This document shows, piece after piece, positions 31,131-41,927 of a stretch of DNA of 64,000 nucleotides; within the stretch, counting starts at the first letter, position 1; every line of letters starts with the position of its first letter. This DNA comes from Rhodocyclaceae bacterium (GTDB taxonomy: Bacteria; Pseudomonadota; Gammaproteobacteria; Burkholderiales; Rhodocyclaceae). The notes under the pieces were generated by a model. It did no database searches. It had not been told where the DNA came from and saw only the letters and a program-made list of their open reading frames with translations. Where the stretch lies: assembly GCA_016791145.1 (NCBI GenBank), contig JAEUNJ010000217.1, forward strand, positions 62,001-126,000, given 5' to 3'. A program made the position numbers and the translations under genes.

Positions 31131-31943
31131 CTACTTGAACGACCCGATCCGGCCAAAATCGATCCCCTTCGGCGGCAACAGCGACTCGGCGTGCATCCAG
31201 ACGAAATACGCCTTGCCGACGATGTTCTCCTCGGGAACGAAACCCCACACCCGGCTGTCCTGGGAATTGTCCCGGTTGTCGCCCATCATGAAAAAATGCC
31301 CTGGCGGCACCCGGCAGACAACGCCCTCGGTATTGTAGTTGCAATTGTCCCGCATGGGAAAAGGGTAGGTCTGCTGGACGTAGGGCGGGACGTCGGCCTC
31401 GATCAGCGTCTCGTGTTCCCGTTCGCCGAGCTTCTCCACGTAGCGCGGACTGTAGACGAACCGCCCTGGATGCAGGTAGTCGTCGGTCTTGCGCAGCGGG
31501 ACCTCCTGGCCGTTGATGGTCAGCCGCTTGTTCAGGTAGGCCACGGTGTCGCCGGGGACGCCGACGACCCGCTTGATGTAATCCAGGGAAGGATCGACCG
31601 GGTAGCGGAAGACCATCACGTCGCCGCGCTGGGGCGAGTTCATCTCGACGATCTTCTTGTTGATGACCGGCAGGCGGACGCCGTAGGTGAACTTGTTGAC
31701 CAGGATGAAATCGCCGACCAGCAGCGTCGGGATCATGGAACCGGAGGGAATCCGGAAAGGCTCGACGATGAAGGACCGCAGCAGGAAGACGATCAGGATC
31801 ACGGGGAAGAAACTGGCCCCGTACTCGACCCACCAGGGATCCTTGCCGTCCGCCGGACGACGCTTGCGCGCCCAATAGCGGTCGAACGCCCAGAGGGCGC
31901 CGGTGGCCAGGGTGAGCAGGAAGAGGATCAGGGCGAAGTTCAT
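31131..31943 (-). CDS. lepB: Signal peptidase I
   Basis: This 270-residue inner-membrane serine protease removes signal peptides from exported proteins. The ATG at 31943 starts directly at the first membrane helix (NFALILFLLTLATGALWAF); a second helix follows (ASFFPVILIVFLLRSF). The catalytic Ser69 is in IPSGSMIPTLLVGD and the general base Lys124 in DYIKRVVGVPGD. The late signature MGDNRDNSQDSR is complete. It lies 34 bp after lepA, the typical pairing. Confidence 0.97.
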   Translation of the reverse strand: MNFALILFLLTLATGALWAFDRYWARKRRPADGKDPWWVEYGASFFPVILIVFLLRSFIVEPFRIPSGSMIPTLLVGDFILVNKFTYGVRLPVINKKIVEMNSPQRGDVMVFRYPVDPSLDYIKRVVGVPGDTVAYLNKRLTINGQEVPLRKTDDYLHPGRFVYSPRYVEKLGEREHETLIEADVPPYVQQTYPFPMRDNCNYNTEGVVCRVPPGHFFMMGDNRDNSQDSRVWGFVPEENIVGKAYFVWMHAESLLPPKGIDFGRIGSFK

Positions 31944-31977
31944 CGGGTCTCCGGTGGGTTTCCGTCGCGGTGGGGAA

Positions 31978-33771
31978 TCACTTGTCGTCCACCCGCAGGA
32001 CGGCGAGGAAGGCATCCTGGGGAATCTCCACGCGACCGACCTGCTTCATGCGCTTCTTGCCGGCCTTCTGCTTCTCGAGCAGCTTCTTCTTCCGGGTGAT
32101 GTCGCCGCCGTAGCACTTGGCAAGCACGTCCTTGCGCATGGCCTTGACGTTCTCCCGGGCGATGATGGTGGACCCGATGGCAGCCTGGATGGCGACTTCG
32201 TACATCTGGCGCGGGATCAGCTGGCGCATCTTGGCGGCCAGTTCGCGGCCCCGGTAGGGCGCGTTGGCCCGATGCACGATCACGGACAGGGCGTCCACCC
32301 GTTCGCCGTTGATCAGGATGTCGAGCTTCACCACGTCTGCCGCCCGGTATTCCTTGAACTCGTAGTCCAGGGATGCATAGCCCCGGGACACCGACTTCAG
32401 CTTGTCGAAGAAATCGAACACCACCTCGGCCAGCGGCATCTCGTAGGTAAGATGCACCTGGCGGCCGTGGTAGCGCATGTCGGCCTGGGTGCCGCGTTTG
32501 CCGTTGCAGAGGGTCATCACGGCACCCACGTAGTCCTGGGGCACGAAGATCTGGGTCGTGATGATCGGTTCCCGGATCTCCTCGATCTTCTGGGTCTCGG
32601 GAAGCTTCGACGGATTCTCGACGAAGACCTCCTCCCCGCCGCGCAGCAGCACCTGATAGACCACCGTGGGCGCCGTGGTGATCAGGTCCTGGTCGAACTC
32701 CCGCTCGAGCCGTTCCTGGACGATCTCCATGTGCAGCAGGCCGAGGAATCCGCAGCGGAATCCGAATCCCAGGGCCTGGGACACCTCCGGCTCGTAATGC
32801 AGCGAGGCATCGTTGAGCTGCAGCTTCTCCAGGGACTCCCGCAGCCCCTCGTACTGGTTCGCCTCGACGGGATAGAGGCCGGCGAAGACCTGCGGCTTGA
32901 TCTCCTTGAAGCCCGGCAGCGCCTCGGCCGCCGGCCGGTCCGCCAGGGTGACCGTGTCGCCCACCTTGGCCGCCTTGAGTTCCTTGATGCCCGAGATGAC
33001 GAAGCCCACCTCGCCGGCCGACAGGGCCTCCTTCTGCTGGGACTTGGGGGTGAAGACCCCCACCTGCTCGCAGAGATGCACGGCGCCGGTCGACATGAGC
33101 CGGATGCGATCCTTTGCGCGCACCACCCCGTCCACGACCCGCACCAGCATCACGACGCCGACATAATTGTCGAACCAGGAATCGATGATCAGCGCCTTCA
33201 GGGGTGCCCCCGGATCCCCCTTGGGAGGCTGGATGCGCGCTATGACGGCTTCCAGGATGTCGTCCACGCCCATCCCGGTCTTGGCGGAGCAGGGAATCGC
33301 GTCGGTGGCGTCGATCCCGATGACATCTTCGACTTCCTCCCTGGCCGCCTCGGGGTTCGCCTGGGGCAGGTCCATCTTGTTGAGGACGGGCACCACGTCC
33401 ACCCCGAGTTCAATGGCGGTGTAGCAATTGGCCACCGTCTGGGCCTCGACGCCCTGGGATGCGTCCACCACCAGGAGCGCCCCCTCGCAGGCCGACAGGG
33501 AACGGGATACCTCGTAAGAGAAATCCACATGCCCCGGCGTGTCGATGAGGTTCAGGTTGTAGCGACGTCCGTCCCGCGCCTCGTACCAGAGCGCCGCCGT
33601 CTGGGCCTTGATGGTGATTCCCCGCTCCCGCTCCAGGTCCATCGAATCCAGCACCTGCTCTTCCATTTCCCGGTCGGACAGGCCGCCGCAACGCTGGATG
33701 ATGCGGTCTGCCAGGGTCGACTTGCCGTGGTCGATGTGGGCGATGATCGAGAAGTTGCGGATATGGTCCAT
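31978..33771 (-). CDS. lepA: Elongation factor 4 (LepA)
   Basis: This ribosome-associated GTPase of 597 residues can back-translocate ribosomes or assist 30S biogenesis. G1 is [14 protein letters not shown]3 DTPGHVDF, G4 NKMD. The LepA-specific C-terminal domain is present ([20 protein letters not shown]). No Shine-Dalgarno is visible before the ATG at 33771; instead an intrinsic-terminator-like hairpin and T-run end 9 bp upstream, which suggests attenuation or an unusual initiation signal. Confidence 0.97.
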   Translation of the reverse strand: MDHIRNFSIIAHIDHGKSTLADRIIQRCGGLSDREMEEQVLDSMDLERERGITIKAQTAALWYEARDGRRYNLNLIDTPGHVDFSYEVSRSLSACEGALLVVDASQGVEAQTVANCYTAIELGVDVVPVLNKMDLPQANPEAAREEVEDVIGIDATDAIPCSAKTGMGVDDILEAVIARIQPPKGDPGAPLKALIIDSWFDNYVGVVMLVRVVDGVVRAKDRIRLMSTGAVHLCEQVGVFTPKSQQKEALSAGEVGFVISGIKELKAAKVGDTVTLADRPAAEALPGFKEIKPQVFAGLYPVEANQYEGLRESLEKLQLNDASLHYEPEVSQALGFGFRCGFLGLLHMEIVQERLEREFDQDLITTAPTVVYQVLLRGGEEVFVENPSKLPETQKIEEIREPIITTQIFVPQDYVGAVMTLCNGKRGTQADMRYHGRQVHLTYEMPLAEVVFDFFDKLKSVSRGYASLDYEFKEYRAADVVKLDILINGERVDALSVIVHRANAPYRGRELAAKMRQLIPRQMYEVAIQAAIGSTIIARENVKAMRKDVLAKCYGGDITRKKKLLEKQKAGKKRMKQVGRVEIPQDAFLAVLRVDDK

Positions 33772-33780
33772 CGGGACAAC

Positions 33781-33805
33781 AAAAAAGGTGCGTTTTCAGC
33801 ACCTT
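33781..33805 (-). terminator. Intrinsic terminator or attenuator just upstream of lepA
   Basis: On the minus strand the arms AAGGTGC and GCACCTT enclose TGAAAAC and are followed directly by a T-run (TTTTTTGTTG). The T-run ends about 9 nt before the lepA ATG. It could stop transcripts of the rpoE-to-glutaredoxin operon; if so, lepA depends on read-through. Confidence 0.75.
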
Positions 33806-33830
33806 GGGGACGTGAAAGCAGGCGCGGATT

Positions 33831-34106
33831 CTATCCCAAAGCGCCCAGAACCTCACGCACTTTCTCGGCGTCGAGGCGGTAATGGCACAGCTCGCGGCCG
33901 GCGTACTCGAGGACGGGCACCCGCTCCCCGTGGCGCGTTTCGAGGGCTTCGTCGCCATCCACGTCGACCACTTCGATGGCGAACACCGCCGGTCGCTCCC
34001 ATCCGGCGAGGACCGCCTGCAGTTCGGCCAGCAGCTCGTCGCACAGGTGGCAGTAACTGCGCGAATAGACGGTGAAGACGGCCCGGGGGGCCTCGGCGTC
34101 CCGCAT
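33831..34106 (-). CDS. Glutaredoxin-family (DUF836-like) protein
   Basis: This is a small thioredoxin-fold protein of 91 residues with a CxxC redox motif near its start (YSRSYCHLCDELLAEL) and the conserved cis-Pro region GERVPVLEYAGRELCHYRL. It corresponds to the glutaredoxin-like protein commonly encoded between the sigma-E operon and lepA in betaproteobacteria. Its substrate is unknown. It lies 11 bp downstream of the DegQ/MucD gene, so it belongs to the sigma-E operon. Confidence 0.88.
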   Translation of the reverse strand: MRDAEAPRAVFTVYSRSYCHLCDELLAELQAVLAGWERPAVFAIEVVDVDGDEALETRHGERVPVLEYAGRELCHYRLDAEKVREVLGALG

Positions 34107-34117
34107 GCGATGCCGGC

Positions 34118-35530
34118 CTACTTCTCCGGCACCCCCTTGATGGTGATGTAGGTCTGGCTTTCCCCGCGCCGGACGAGAAGCGTGATGCCGGCACCCTTCT
34201 CGGACTTGGCGATCAGGCCGTTGAACTGCTCGACGGTCTTCAGTTCCGTCTGCACGCCCTTCTGGATGATGGCCAGGATCACGTCTCCCGACCGCAGTTC
34301 CGTGCGGGTGCCTCCATTGCGCACTTCATCCACCAGCAGGCCGCCGGGCAGTTTCAGTTCCTTGCGCTGCTCGGCCGTCAGTTCCGAGAGAACGAGCCCC
34401 AGCTTGTTCGCCGCGGCCGGTTCCACCGCCTTGTTCCGCTTTCCGATGCGGGCCGGCTTCTCGTCCGGCATCTCGCCCACGGTTACCGGCACGTCCCTGG
34501 CCGAACCCTTGCGCCAGACCTGGATGACCACCTTCGTCCCGGGCCGGGTCCCGCCGACGATCCGCGGCAGGTCCGCGGACTGGTTGACGGCCTTTCCATC
34601 GAACCTGAGGATGATGTCGCCCTCCTCGACGCCGGCCTTCTCGGCCGGCCCGCCCTTCTCGACCGAGGAGACCAGGGCGCCCTGGGGCTTGCCCAGGCCG
34701 AAGGAATCGGCCAGGTCCTTCGTGACCTCCTGGATGGCGACGCCGATGCGCCCGCGGCTCACCTTGCCCGACGCCTTCAGTTGTGCCTGGATGTCCATGG
34801 CCACGTCGATGGGGATCGCGAAGGACAGGCCCATGAAGCCGCCGGTGCGGCTGTAGATCTGGGAGTTGATGCCGACCACCTCCCCCCGCAGGTTGAACAG
34901 GGGCCCGCCCGAATTGCCGGGATTGATGGCGACATCGGTCTGGATGAAGGGCACGAAGTTCTCCTGGGGCAGGGAGCGGCCCTTCGCGCTGACGATGCCG
35001 GCCGTCACCGTGCTGTCGAAGCCGAACGGAGAGCCGATCGCCACCACCCACTCGCCAACCTTGAGCTTCGCCGGGTCGCCCAACCGGACGGCCGGCAAAC
35101 CGCTGGCCTCGATCTTGAGCAGGGCCACGTCGGTGCGCTTGTCGGCACCGATCACCCTGGCCTTGAATTCGCGTTTGTCGGTCAGCCGGACCAGCACCTC
35201 GTCGGCGGCATCCACCACATGGGCATTGGTCAGGATGTATCCGTCGCTGCTGACGATGAAACCGGAACCCAGGGACCTGTTCTCGAAATCCCTCGGGATT
35301 CCCGGAATCTGCTTCGGTATGAATCGGCGGAAGAACTCGTAGGCGGGATCGTCTTCGTCGAAGGGCAACTGCGGATTGGCCCGTCCCTTCATGACCTGGG
35401 TGGCGCTGATATTAACCACGGCAACGCCTTGTTTCTCCGCAATCTCGGTGAAATCGGGCAGGCCGGCCACCTGGGCCCCGGCCTGGAAAGACAGGAAGGT
35501 GGCGGCCAATATCAGAAACATGCGGATCAT
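34118..35530 (-). CDS. Periplasmic serine protease Do (DegQ/MucD-like)
   Basis: This envelope quality-control protease/chaperone of 470 residues has a signal peptide (MIRMFLILAATFLSFQAGA). The trypsin-like domain has His104 (TNAHVVDAADEV), Asp134 (DKRTDVALLKI) and Ser207 (INPGNSGGPLFN), all three intact. Two PDZ domains follow, the first around VSSVEKGGPAEKAGVEEGD and the second near the C terminus. The start at 35530 overlaps the rseC stop by 4 bp. In this family it is induced by sigma-E and degrades misfolded periplasmic proteins; MucD is the name used where it sits in the rpoE operon. Confidence 0.95.
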   Translation of the reverse strand: MIRMFLILAATFLSFQAGAQVAGLPDFTEIAEKQGVAVVNISATQVMKGRANPQLPFDEDDPAYEFFRRFIPKQIPGIPRDFENRSLGSGFIVSSDGYILTNAHVVDAADEVLVRLTDKREFKARVIGADKRTDVALLKIEASGLPAVRLGDPAKLKVGEWVVAIGSPFGFDSTVTAGIVSAKGRSLPQENFVPFIQTDVAINPGNSGGPLFNLRGEVVGINSQIYSRTGGFMGLSFAIPIDVAMDIQAQLKASGKVSRGRIGVAIQEVTKDLADSFGLGKPQGALVSSVEKGGPAEKAGVEEGDIILRFDGKAVNQSADLPRIVGGTRPGTKVVIQVWRKGSARDVPVTVGEMPDEKPARIGKRNKAVEPAAANKLGLVLSELTAEQRKELKLPGGLLVDEVRNGGTRTELRSGDVILAIIQKGVQTELKTVEQFNGLIAKSEKGAGITLLVRRGESQTYITIKGVPEK

Positions 35531-35979
35531 GATCGATTCCCTGTGTCGTGGAGTCCGGCGGATGCGGCGCCCGCCTTTTGCACATGCAGGACGGGACTGC
35601 CCGTCCGGCCGGTGCCGTGGACGCGCAGCAGCAGGAATCCCGCCGCCAGGCCGCCCAGGCAGCCGGCGACCGCCCGGCCGTCGCCTCCGACGGCCGCGCC
35701 CGCGGCCGCGCCGATGATGGCCAGGACAGCGGGAAGAAAATAGGAAAACAGCGATGCGACCAGCACCGTGCCATCCGCCACCGAGACATTCACCCGGTCG
35801 CCAACCGCCATGTCCTGGGTGTTCGGCAACCGGTAGGTCCGGCAATTCCGTCCGGCCAGGCCGGAACCACACCCACCGGCTTCTTCGCAACGGCCGCACC
35901 CGGTCAATGGCTTGGTCAATCGAAGGACCACGTGGCCGTCCTGGATGGCGATGACTGTCGCCTCGCTGGTGTGGCTCAC
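35527..35979 (-). CDS. rseC: Sigma-E regulatory protein RseC/MucC
   Basis: This 150-residue inner-membrane protein has a cytoplasmic N-terminal cysteine cluster (CGRCEEAGGCGSGLAGRNC) that can hold an iron-sulfur centre, then two membrane helices (LFSYFLPAVLAIIGAAAG and AVAGCLGGLAAGFLLL). RseC modulates sigma-E activity and, in some bacteria, keeps SoxR reduced. The GTG at 35979 overlaps the rseB stop by 4 bp and gives the typical SHTSEATVIAIQDGHVVL start. Confidence 0.92.
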   Translation of the reverse strand: MSHTSEATVIAIQDGHVVLRLTKPLTGCGRCEEAGGCGSGLAGRNCRTYRLPNTQDMAVGDRVNVSVADGTVLVASLFSYFLPAVLAIIGAAAGAAVGGDGRAVAGCLGGLAAGFLLLRVHGTGRTGSPVLHVQKAGAASAGLHDTGNRS

Positions 35980-36953
35980 CGGCGCCTCTCCACGGAATCC
36001 CCGATGCGCTTCAGGGCCGCCGACGGCACCTCGCCCAGCACCACGACCAGGTGGTCGCTGGTAACCCTTTGATAGACCCCCACCGAGCCCACCCGGGAGG
36101 TACCCGTCTCGACCTTGTCGGCCGCGCGCTGGCCCAAGGGCTCGATGAACACCGAAATCGCCGCCAGCCCGTCCGAGAACAGGACGTGGGCGGTTTCGGG
36201 CTGTTCGCCCCCGGCGGAGCGTTTCAGGCCGGCCACCTTGCGGAACCCGGGGGGCGGGTTTCGGAATGTCCAGCCGGCCTCGTCCGGCCGCGACTCGGTG
36301 GCCTTCGGATCCTGGACCTTCCAGTCGCCCCCCTGGCCTTCGTAGCGGGACCGCAGCAGCGAACGATCGATGGTCCCGCCGATCTGCACCTGGGTGAAGG
36401 CGAAGCTCTCGAGCGCATCGCCTTTCTCGCCCAGCATGATGGCCTTCAGCAACAAGCCGCTGGCGGGATCCATCCACAACTGGTGGCCGTAACGGAATTC
36501 GTCCCGCGGCTCCAGATGGACTATCTGGGCGTCGATGCCGGCAACGCGCCCCATGCTGCCCTTGCGCAGGGCGTAGTTCTCGGTCAGATTGGCCACGCTC
36601 GCAGGAAGCAGTGCCGGAAATCCGCGGCGGCCCTCGCGCCGCTCCACCAGGACCAGCTTTCGGGCGGGAAGATAGCAGCGCACTTCGTTGTCGTTGCGCA
36701 CCACCTCCCTCGGGCTGCCGTCCAGCACCTCCAGGCGCTCGAACTCGCGGCTGGCATCCACCAGGTGGGCGATGCGGGAGGTCTCGACCGCGCCGCCGCT
36801 CTGATACACAAACGTGCCCGCGTAGTTGAGCTTCTGGGCGGCCGTGATCGTCCGGTTGAGCAGGGCGAGGGTGTCGCCCGGATCGGCGGCCAGGGCGGCA
36901 CTGGCGGGAAAAAGGAAGACGGCCGACAGTCCCGCCGCCGCCCAAGGTCTCAT
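35976..36953 (-). CDS. rseB: Sigma-E regulatory protein RseB/MucB
   Basis: This 325-residue periplasmic protein binds the RseA periplasmic domain and shields it from proteolysis until lipid or lipopolysaccharide intermediates are sensed. It has a signal peptide ([21 protein letters not shown]). The N-terminal LolA-like lipid-binding fold begins LLNRTITAAQKLNYAGTFVY, and the C-terminal domain ends in VVVLGEVPSAALKRIGDSVE. The start at 36953 overlaps the rseA stop; a longer upstream frame is read-through of rseA. Confidence 0.95.
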   Translation of the reverse strand: MRPWAAAGLSAVFLFPASAALAADPGDTLALLNRTITAAQKLNYAGTFVYQSGGAVETSRIAHLVDASREFERLEVLDGSPREVVRNDNEVRCYLPARKLVLVERREGRRGFPALLPASVANLTENYALRKGSMGRVAGIDAQIVHLEPRDEFRYGHQLWMDPASGLLLKAIMLGEKGDALESFAFTQVQIGGTIDRSLLRSRYEGQGGDWKVQDPKATESRPDEAGWTFRNPPPGFRKVAGLKRSAGGEQPETAHVLFSDGLAAISVFIEPLGQRAADKVETGTSRVGSVGVYQRVTSDHLVVVLGEVPSAALKRIGDSVERRR

Positions 36954-37444
36954 CGGGACGTCCCCTCCGACATGGCCACGGTCCGGATATAGCGGGTGCC
37001 CCCCTGGGGATTCAGGCTCGGGGCATACGTCTGGTGGGCCACAAGATATTCCTGGATACGCCCCGGGCCGGCAACCGGCGCGGCGGGCATCCGGGCCGCC
37101 AGCGCGGGTCCCGGTGCCGGCGCGGAGGGGGTCAGGGCGAGCCAAAGACCGAATGCGGCGCCGGCGGCCGAGGCGGCCAGGGCCATCCACGCCCGCCGCT
37201 GTGGCGGGGAAGGATTCGGGCGCGGCCGCGGGGCCAGCACGACAGGCTCGTCGCGCAGGCCGGCCATCACGCGAGGCGCCAGGTCGGACTGGAGATCGCC
37301 CTCGCGGCGCAACGCGGCGCCCACCAGGTGGTAGGTATCCCAGGTGCGACGCAGTTCCTCGTCACGACGCAGCGACTCCAGCGCGCGAGTCGATTCAGTC
37401 GCCTCGGTTTCACCATCCATGAATGCCGAAATTTCCTGGGTCAT
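36950..37444 (-). CDS. rseA: Anti-sigma-E factor RseA/MucA
   Basis: This 164-residue single-pass inner-membrane protein binds and inactivates RpoE. The cytoplasmic N-terminal domain begins [19 protein letters not shown] and includes [16 protein letters not shown]. The membrane helix is at about residues 85-105 ([20 protein letters not shown]) and the short periplasmic tail contains [13 protein letters not shown]. It lies 4 bp after rpoE, with overlap to rseB downstream. Confidence 0.93.
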   Translation of the reverse strand: MTQEISAFMDGETEATESTRALESLRRDEELRRTWDTYHLVGAALRREGDLQSDLAPRVMAGLRDEPVVLAPRPRPNPSPPQRRAWMALAASAAGAAFGLWLALTPSAPAPGPALAARMPAAPVAGPGRIQEYLVAHQTYAPSLNPQGGTRYIRTVAMSEGTSR

Positions 37445-37448
37445 GGTC

Positions 37449-38042
37449 TCACCACCTCCTGTCCGGTCCCGTATCCAGCAAGGGTTTCAACTTCCCCGCG
37501 ATGGCCTCGCGGGCCCTGAAGATCCTCGACCGCACCGTGCCGATCGGGCAATCCATCATTTCCGCGATCTCCTCGTAGCTCAAGCCATCGATCTCCCGCA
37601 GCATGATCGCCGTCCGCAGTTCCTCCGGCAGTGCCTCCATCGCCGAATTCACCGTGTCGGCGATCTGCTTCGACATCAGCATCCGTTCCGGAGTGTTTAT
37701 GTCGCGCAACTGCTCCGCATCCGCGAAGGACTCCGCCTCTTCGCTATCCACCTCCGCCGGTGGCCGCCGACCGTGGGAAATCAGCCAGTTCTTCGCCGTG
37801 TTAACCCCGATCCGGTAAAGCCACGTGTAGAACGCGCTGTCGCCGCGAAAACCCGGCAGCGCCCGGTAGGCCTTGATGAAGGTCTCCTGGGCCACGTCCT
37901 CGACTTCTGCCGGGTCGCGGATCAGTCGCGACAGCAAGCGCGCGAGTTTGCGCTGGTACTTGCTGACCAGCAGCCCGTAGGCTTGCTGGTCTCCGTTCTG
38001 CACACGCTCGACGAGCGCCTGATCCGCCTCGCGGTCTCCCAT
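37449..38042 (-). CDS. rpoE: RNA polymerase sigma factor RpoE/AlgU
   Basis: This ECF sigma factor of 197 residues controls the envelope stress response. Region 2 is visible as [17 protein letters not shown] and [20 protein letters not shown], and region 4 as [34 protein letters not shown] divided by the usual linker. It is the first gene of rpoE-rseA-rseB-rseC-degQ/mucD. A TATACT box lies about 50 bp upstream, where autoregulation is expected. Confidence 0.97.
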   Translation of the reverse strand: MGDREADQALVERVQNGDQQAYGLLVSKYQRKLARLLSRLIRDPAEVEDVAQETFIKAYRALPGFRGDSAFYTWLYRIGVNTAKNWLISHGRRPPAEVDSEEAESFADAEQLRDINTPERMLMSKQIADTVNSAMEALPEELRTAIMLREIDGLSYEEIAEMMDCPIGTVRSRIFRAREAIAGKLKPLLDTGPDRRW

Positions 38043-38090
38043 CGGCTCGGTTTCTCGAAGGTTCTGGGCAGCGGAACCGCTGCGAAAAAA

Positions 38091-38096
38091 AGTATA
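38091..38096 (-). promoter_or_regulatory. Possible rpoE -10 element
   Basis: On the minus strand TATACT is followed by a run of seven T. No good -35 TTGACA lies at 16-18 bp. A GGAATGT sequence about 16 bp further upstream is a 5-of-7 match to the sigma-E -35 GGAACTT, so the promoter could be autoregulatory. The evidence is weak. Confidence 0.3.
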
Positions 38097-38234
38097 CCTG
38101 AACCCCGCGCTCCGACATTCCGCTGGGCCGTTCGCACCGACGTCATTGCCATTGATCGCCGCCGGGCGGCGAAGTTCCCGAGCCGGGTTTCGGACTCCGG
38201 ACCCCGGCGTGGAAGGTGCTATAGTCCCGGCATC

Positions 38235-39830
38235 ATGCCGGGGGCAACGGTCCTACAGTTCGACGTGCTGGTCATCGGCAGCGGCCTGGCCGGCCAGGCC
38301 CTTGCGCTGCTCCTCGCCGACACCCATCGGGTGGCCGTGGTCACGAAACGCAGCGTCGACGACTCGGCCACGGCCTGGGCGCAGGGTGGCATTGCCGCCG
38401 TACTGGACGACGCCGATTCGGTCGCCGCGCACATCGAGGACACTTACACTGCGGGCGTCGGGCTTTGCGATCCGAAGGCCACCCGTTTCGTGGTGGAGAA
38501 TGGCCACGCGGCGATCCAATGGCTGATCGGCCAGGGCGTCCCGTTCACGCGGGATGATTCCACCCTCGGTTATCACCTGACCCGCGAGGGCGGACACAGC
38601 CACCGTCGCATCATCCACGCGGCGGACGCCACCGGCGCGGCGGTCCAGAAGACCCTGAACGATCGCGTGGCGGCACATCCGAACATACGCGTACTCGAAC
38701 GCCACATCGCCGTCGACCTGATCACCGGGGAGAAACTCGGCCTCGGAACGAACCGCTGCCTCGGCGCATATGTGCTGGACATCGACGCCGATCACGTGCT
38801 CACCGTCGGTGCTGCCCACACGGTGCTCGCGACGGGCGGAGCCGGCAAGGTCTATCTCTACACGACCAATCCCGACACCGCGACCGGGGACGGACAGGCA
38901 ATGGCCTGGCGGGCCGGGTGCCGCGTCGCCAACATGGAGTTCGTGCAGTTCCATCCCACCTGCCTTTACCATCCGCACGCCAAGTCATTCCTGATCACCG
39001 AAGCCATGCGGGGCGAAGGCGGAATCCTTCGGTTGCCGGACGGAACCCGCTTCATGCCCGACCACGACCCGCGCGCCGAGCTGGCGCCCCGGGACATCGT
39101 GGCCAGGGCAATCGACTACGAGATGAAGCGGCACGGCCTGGACTGCGTCTACCTGGACATTTCCCACAAGCCGGCGGACTTCCTGCGCGGACACTTCCCG
39201 AACATCCATGCCCGGTGCCTGGAACTCGGCATTGACATCGCCCGCCAACCGATTCCCGTCGTTCCAGCGGCCCACTACACCTGCGGGGGGGTCGTGGCGG
39301 ACCTCGATGCGCGCACCGACCTCGATGGGCTATATGCTCTGGGGGAAACCGCATGCACCGGATTGCATGGCGCCAACCGCCTTGCCAGCAACTCCCTCCT
39401 CGAGTGCGTGGTGTTCGCCCGGGCGGCGGCCGAAGACATCCGGCGGGCCCCGAAGGCGGCCATGCCCCGACTTCCGAAATGGGACGAAAGCCGGGTCACG
39501 GACGCCGACGAGGAGATCGTGATCGCCCACAACTGGGACGAACTCCGCCGTTTCATGTGGGACTACGTCGGAATCGTGCGCACGGACAAGAGACTCGCCC
39601 GGGCGCTGCACCGCATCCACCTTCTGGAACGCGAGATCGACGAGTTCTATTCGCACTTCCGTGTCAGCAACGACCTCATCGAGTTGCGCAACCTCGTATT
39701 GACGGCCCACCTGATCGTGCGCAGCGCCCAGCGGCGCAAGGAAAGCCGGGGACTGCATTTCAGTCGCGACCACCCCGGGGTGGCGCCCCACCCCCGAAAT
39801 ACCGTCCTGCGCCCCCCGCGCCGCGGATGA
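38235..39830 (+). CDS. nadB: L-aspartate oxidase
   Basis: This FAD enzyme oxidises L-aspartate to iminoaspartate for NAD synthesis. The ATG at 38235 gives 531 residues starting just before the FAD-binding fold ([20 protein letters not shown]). The substrate region [19 protein letters not shown] and the late [20 protein letters not shown] are conserved. A longer upstream frame overlaps rpoE and was rejected. It is divergent from rpoE, an arrangement also common in other proteobacteria. Confidence 0.97.
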   Translation: MPGATVLQFDVLVIGSGLAGQALALLLADTHRVAVVTKRSVDDSATAWAQGGIAAVLDDADSVAAHIEDTYTAGVGLCDPKATRFVVENGHAAIQWLIGQGVPFTRDDSTLGYHLTREGGHSHRRIIHAADATGAAVQKTLNDRVAAHPNIRVLERHIAVDLITGEKLGLGTNRCLGAYVLDIDADHVLTVGAAHTVLATGGAGKVYLYTTNPDTATGDGQAMAWRAGCRVANMEFVQFHPTCLYHPHAKSFLITEAMRGEGGILRLPDGTRFMPDHDPRAELAPRDIVARAIDYEMKRHGLDCVYLDISHKPADFLRGHFPNIHARCLELGIDIARQPIPVVPAAHYTCGGVVADLDARTDLDGLYALGETACTGLHGANRLASNSLLECVVFARAAAEDIRRAPKAAMPRLPKWDESRVTDADEEIVIAHNWDELRRFMWDYVGIVRTDKRLARALHRIHLLEREIDEFYSHFRVSNDLIELRNLVLTAHLIVRSAQRRKESRGLHFSRDHPGVAPHPRNTVLRPPRRG

Positions 39831-39859
39831 AACCGGCACACCGGCACGCGAGCCGGGAT

Positions 39860-40318
39860 TCAGTTTCCCGCAAGGGAATCCGGGTTCGCCGGGGAACGGT
39901 CCAGCCGCGCCCGCCAGCGCAACCAGGTCCGGAGGCGGCGATGGTCCGTGGGACTCGCCGCATCCGCCGGTATGACCCGAACCACGAGGCGCCCCTCGAC
40001 CCGCATGCGAAGCACGACAATCCGTCCGAAGACGCGGGAACCCGCCAGGAGGTTCGCCTCGCGGGCCTCACCGCCGGTCCCGAGGATATGCAGTTCCCCG
40101 TTCCTGCCAAGTTCAACCGACTGGATGATGGGCGTCGGCCGCAGCTTGCCGTGCAGAGACACGGCCAGGGACAACACGATGGGAATCATCCCGGCGATCG
40201 TCCAAGACCCAGGCATGCCTGACAGCAGGATCCCGGCCATCGCGAGGCAATGGCCCCCCGCCACGGCCGCCTTCAGCCACCGCGACTCGCGCAGCCGGAC
40301 TTGGCAAGGGAGATGCAA
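39860..40318 (-). CDS. YgfX-like membrane protein
   Basis: This is a 152-residue protein with two N-terminal hydrophobic segments (AAVAGGHCLAMAGILLSG and WTIAGMIPIVLSLAVSL), then a small beta-rich cytoplasmic domain and the C-terminal motif TDHRRLRTWLRW. These features match the YgfX (CptA/DUF1434) family, described in enterics as a toxin-like regulator paired with SdhE. No SdhE gene is adjacent here. It converges with nadB and lies 16 bp after fabF on the same strand. Family assignment is moderate. Confidence 0.75.
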   Translation of the reverse strand: MHLPCQVRLRESRWLKAAVAGGHCLAMAGILLSGMPGSWTIAGMIPIVLSLAVSLHGKLRPTPIIQSVELGRNGELHILGTGGEAREANLLAGSRVFGRIVVLRMRVEGRLVVRVIPADAASPTDHRRLRTWLRWRARLDRSPANPDSLAGN

Positions 40319-40334
40319 TGCCCCGTGACGGGAT

Positions 40335-41567
<1,233 letters not shown>

Positions 41568-41606
41568 GGGAGACTCCAGGATCAGGGACGCGGCGGCTGG
41601 CGCCGT

Positions 41607-41846
41607 TCACTTCTTGAGGTTGTTGGTGACGTAGTCGATCGCCTGCTGCACGGTGGTGATCTTCTCGGCCTCTTCGTCCGGAATCTCGCACTCGAATTCC
41701 TCCTCGAGGGCCATCACCAGTTCGACGGTGTCGAGAGAATCGGCGCCCAGGTCGTCCACGAACGAGGACTCGTTCTTGATGTCCGCTTCGTTCACGCCCA
41801 GTTGTTCGGCGACGATCTTCTTGACCCGCTGTTCGATATTGTCCAT
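41607..41846 (-). CDS. acpP: Acyl carrier protein
   Basis: This small acidic carrier of 79 residues holds growing acyl chains. The phosphopantetheine attachment Ser37 is in the [17 protein letters not shown] motif. It is modified by AcpS (27329-27709). It lies between fabG and fabF with its own 81-bp upstream gap, in which an independent promoter is possible but not clear. Confidence 0.98.
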   Translation of the reverse strand: MDNIEQRVKKIVAEQLGVNEADIKNESSFVDDLGADSLDTVELVMALEEEFECEIPDEEAEKITTVQQAIDYVTNNLKK

Positions 41847-41927
41847 TGACGGCTCCTTCCCTGATTATCGGGTGTGGTGAAAAAACCTGTGTAGTCTACC
41901 AAAATCCGTTCCGGCGCCCGGACGCCC

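Noticed and set aside
38220-38225. TATAGT upstream of nadB suggesting a near-leaderless transcript
   Set aside because: No -35 match at 16-18 bp; a single hexamer in this region is not enough.
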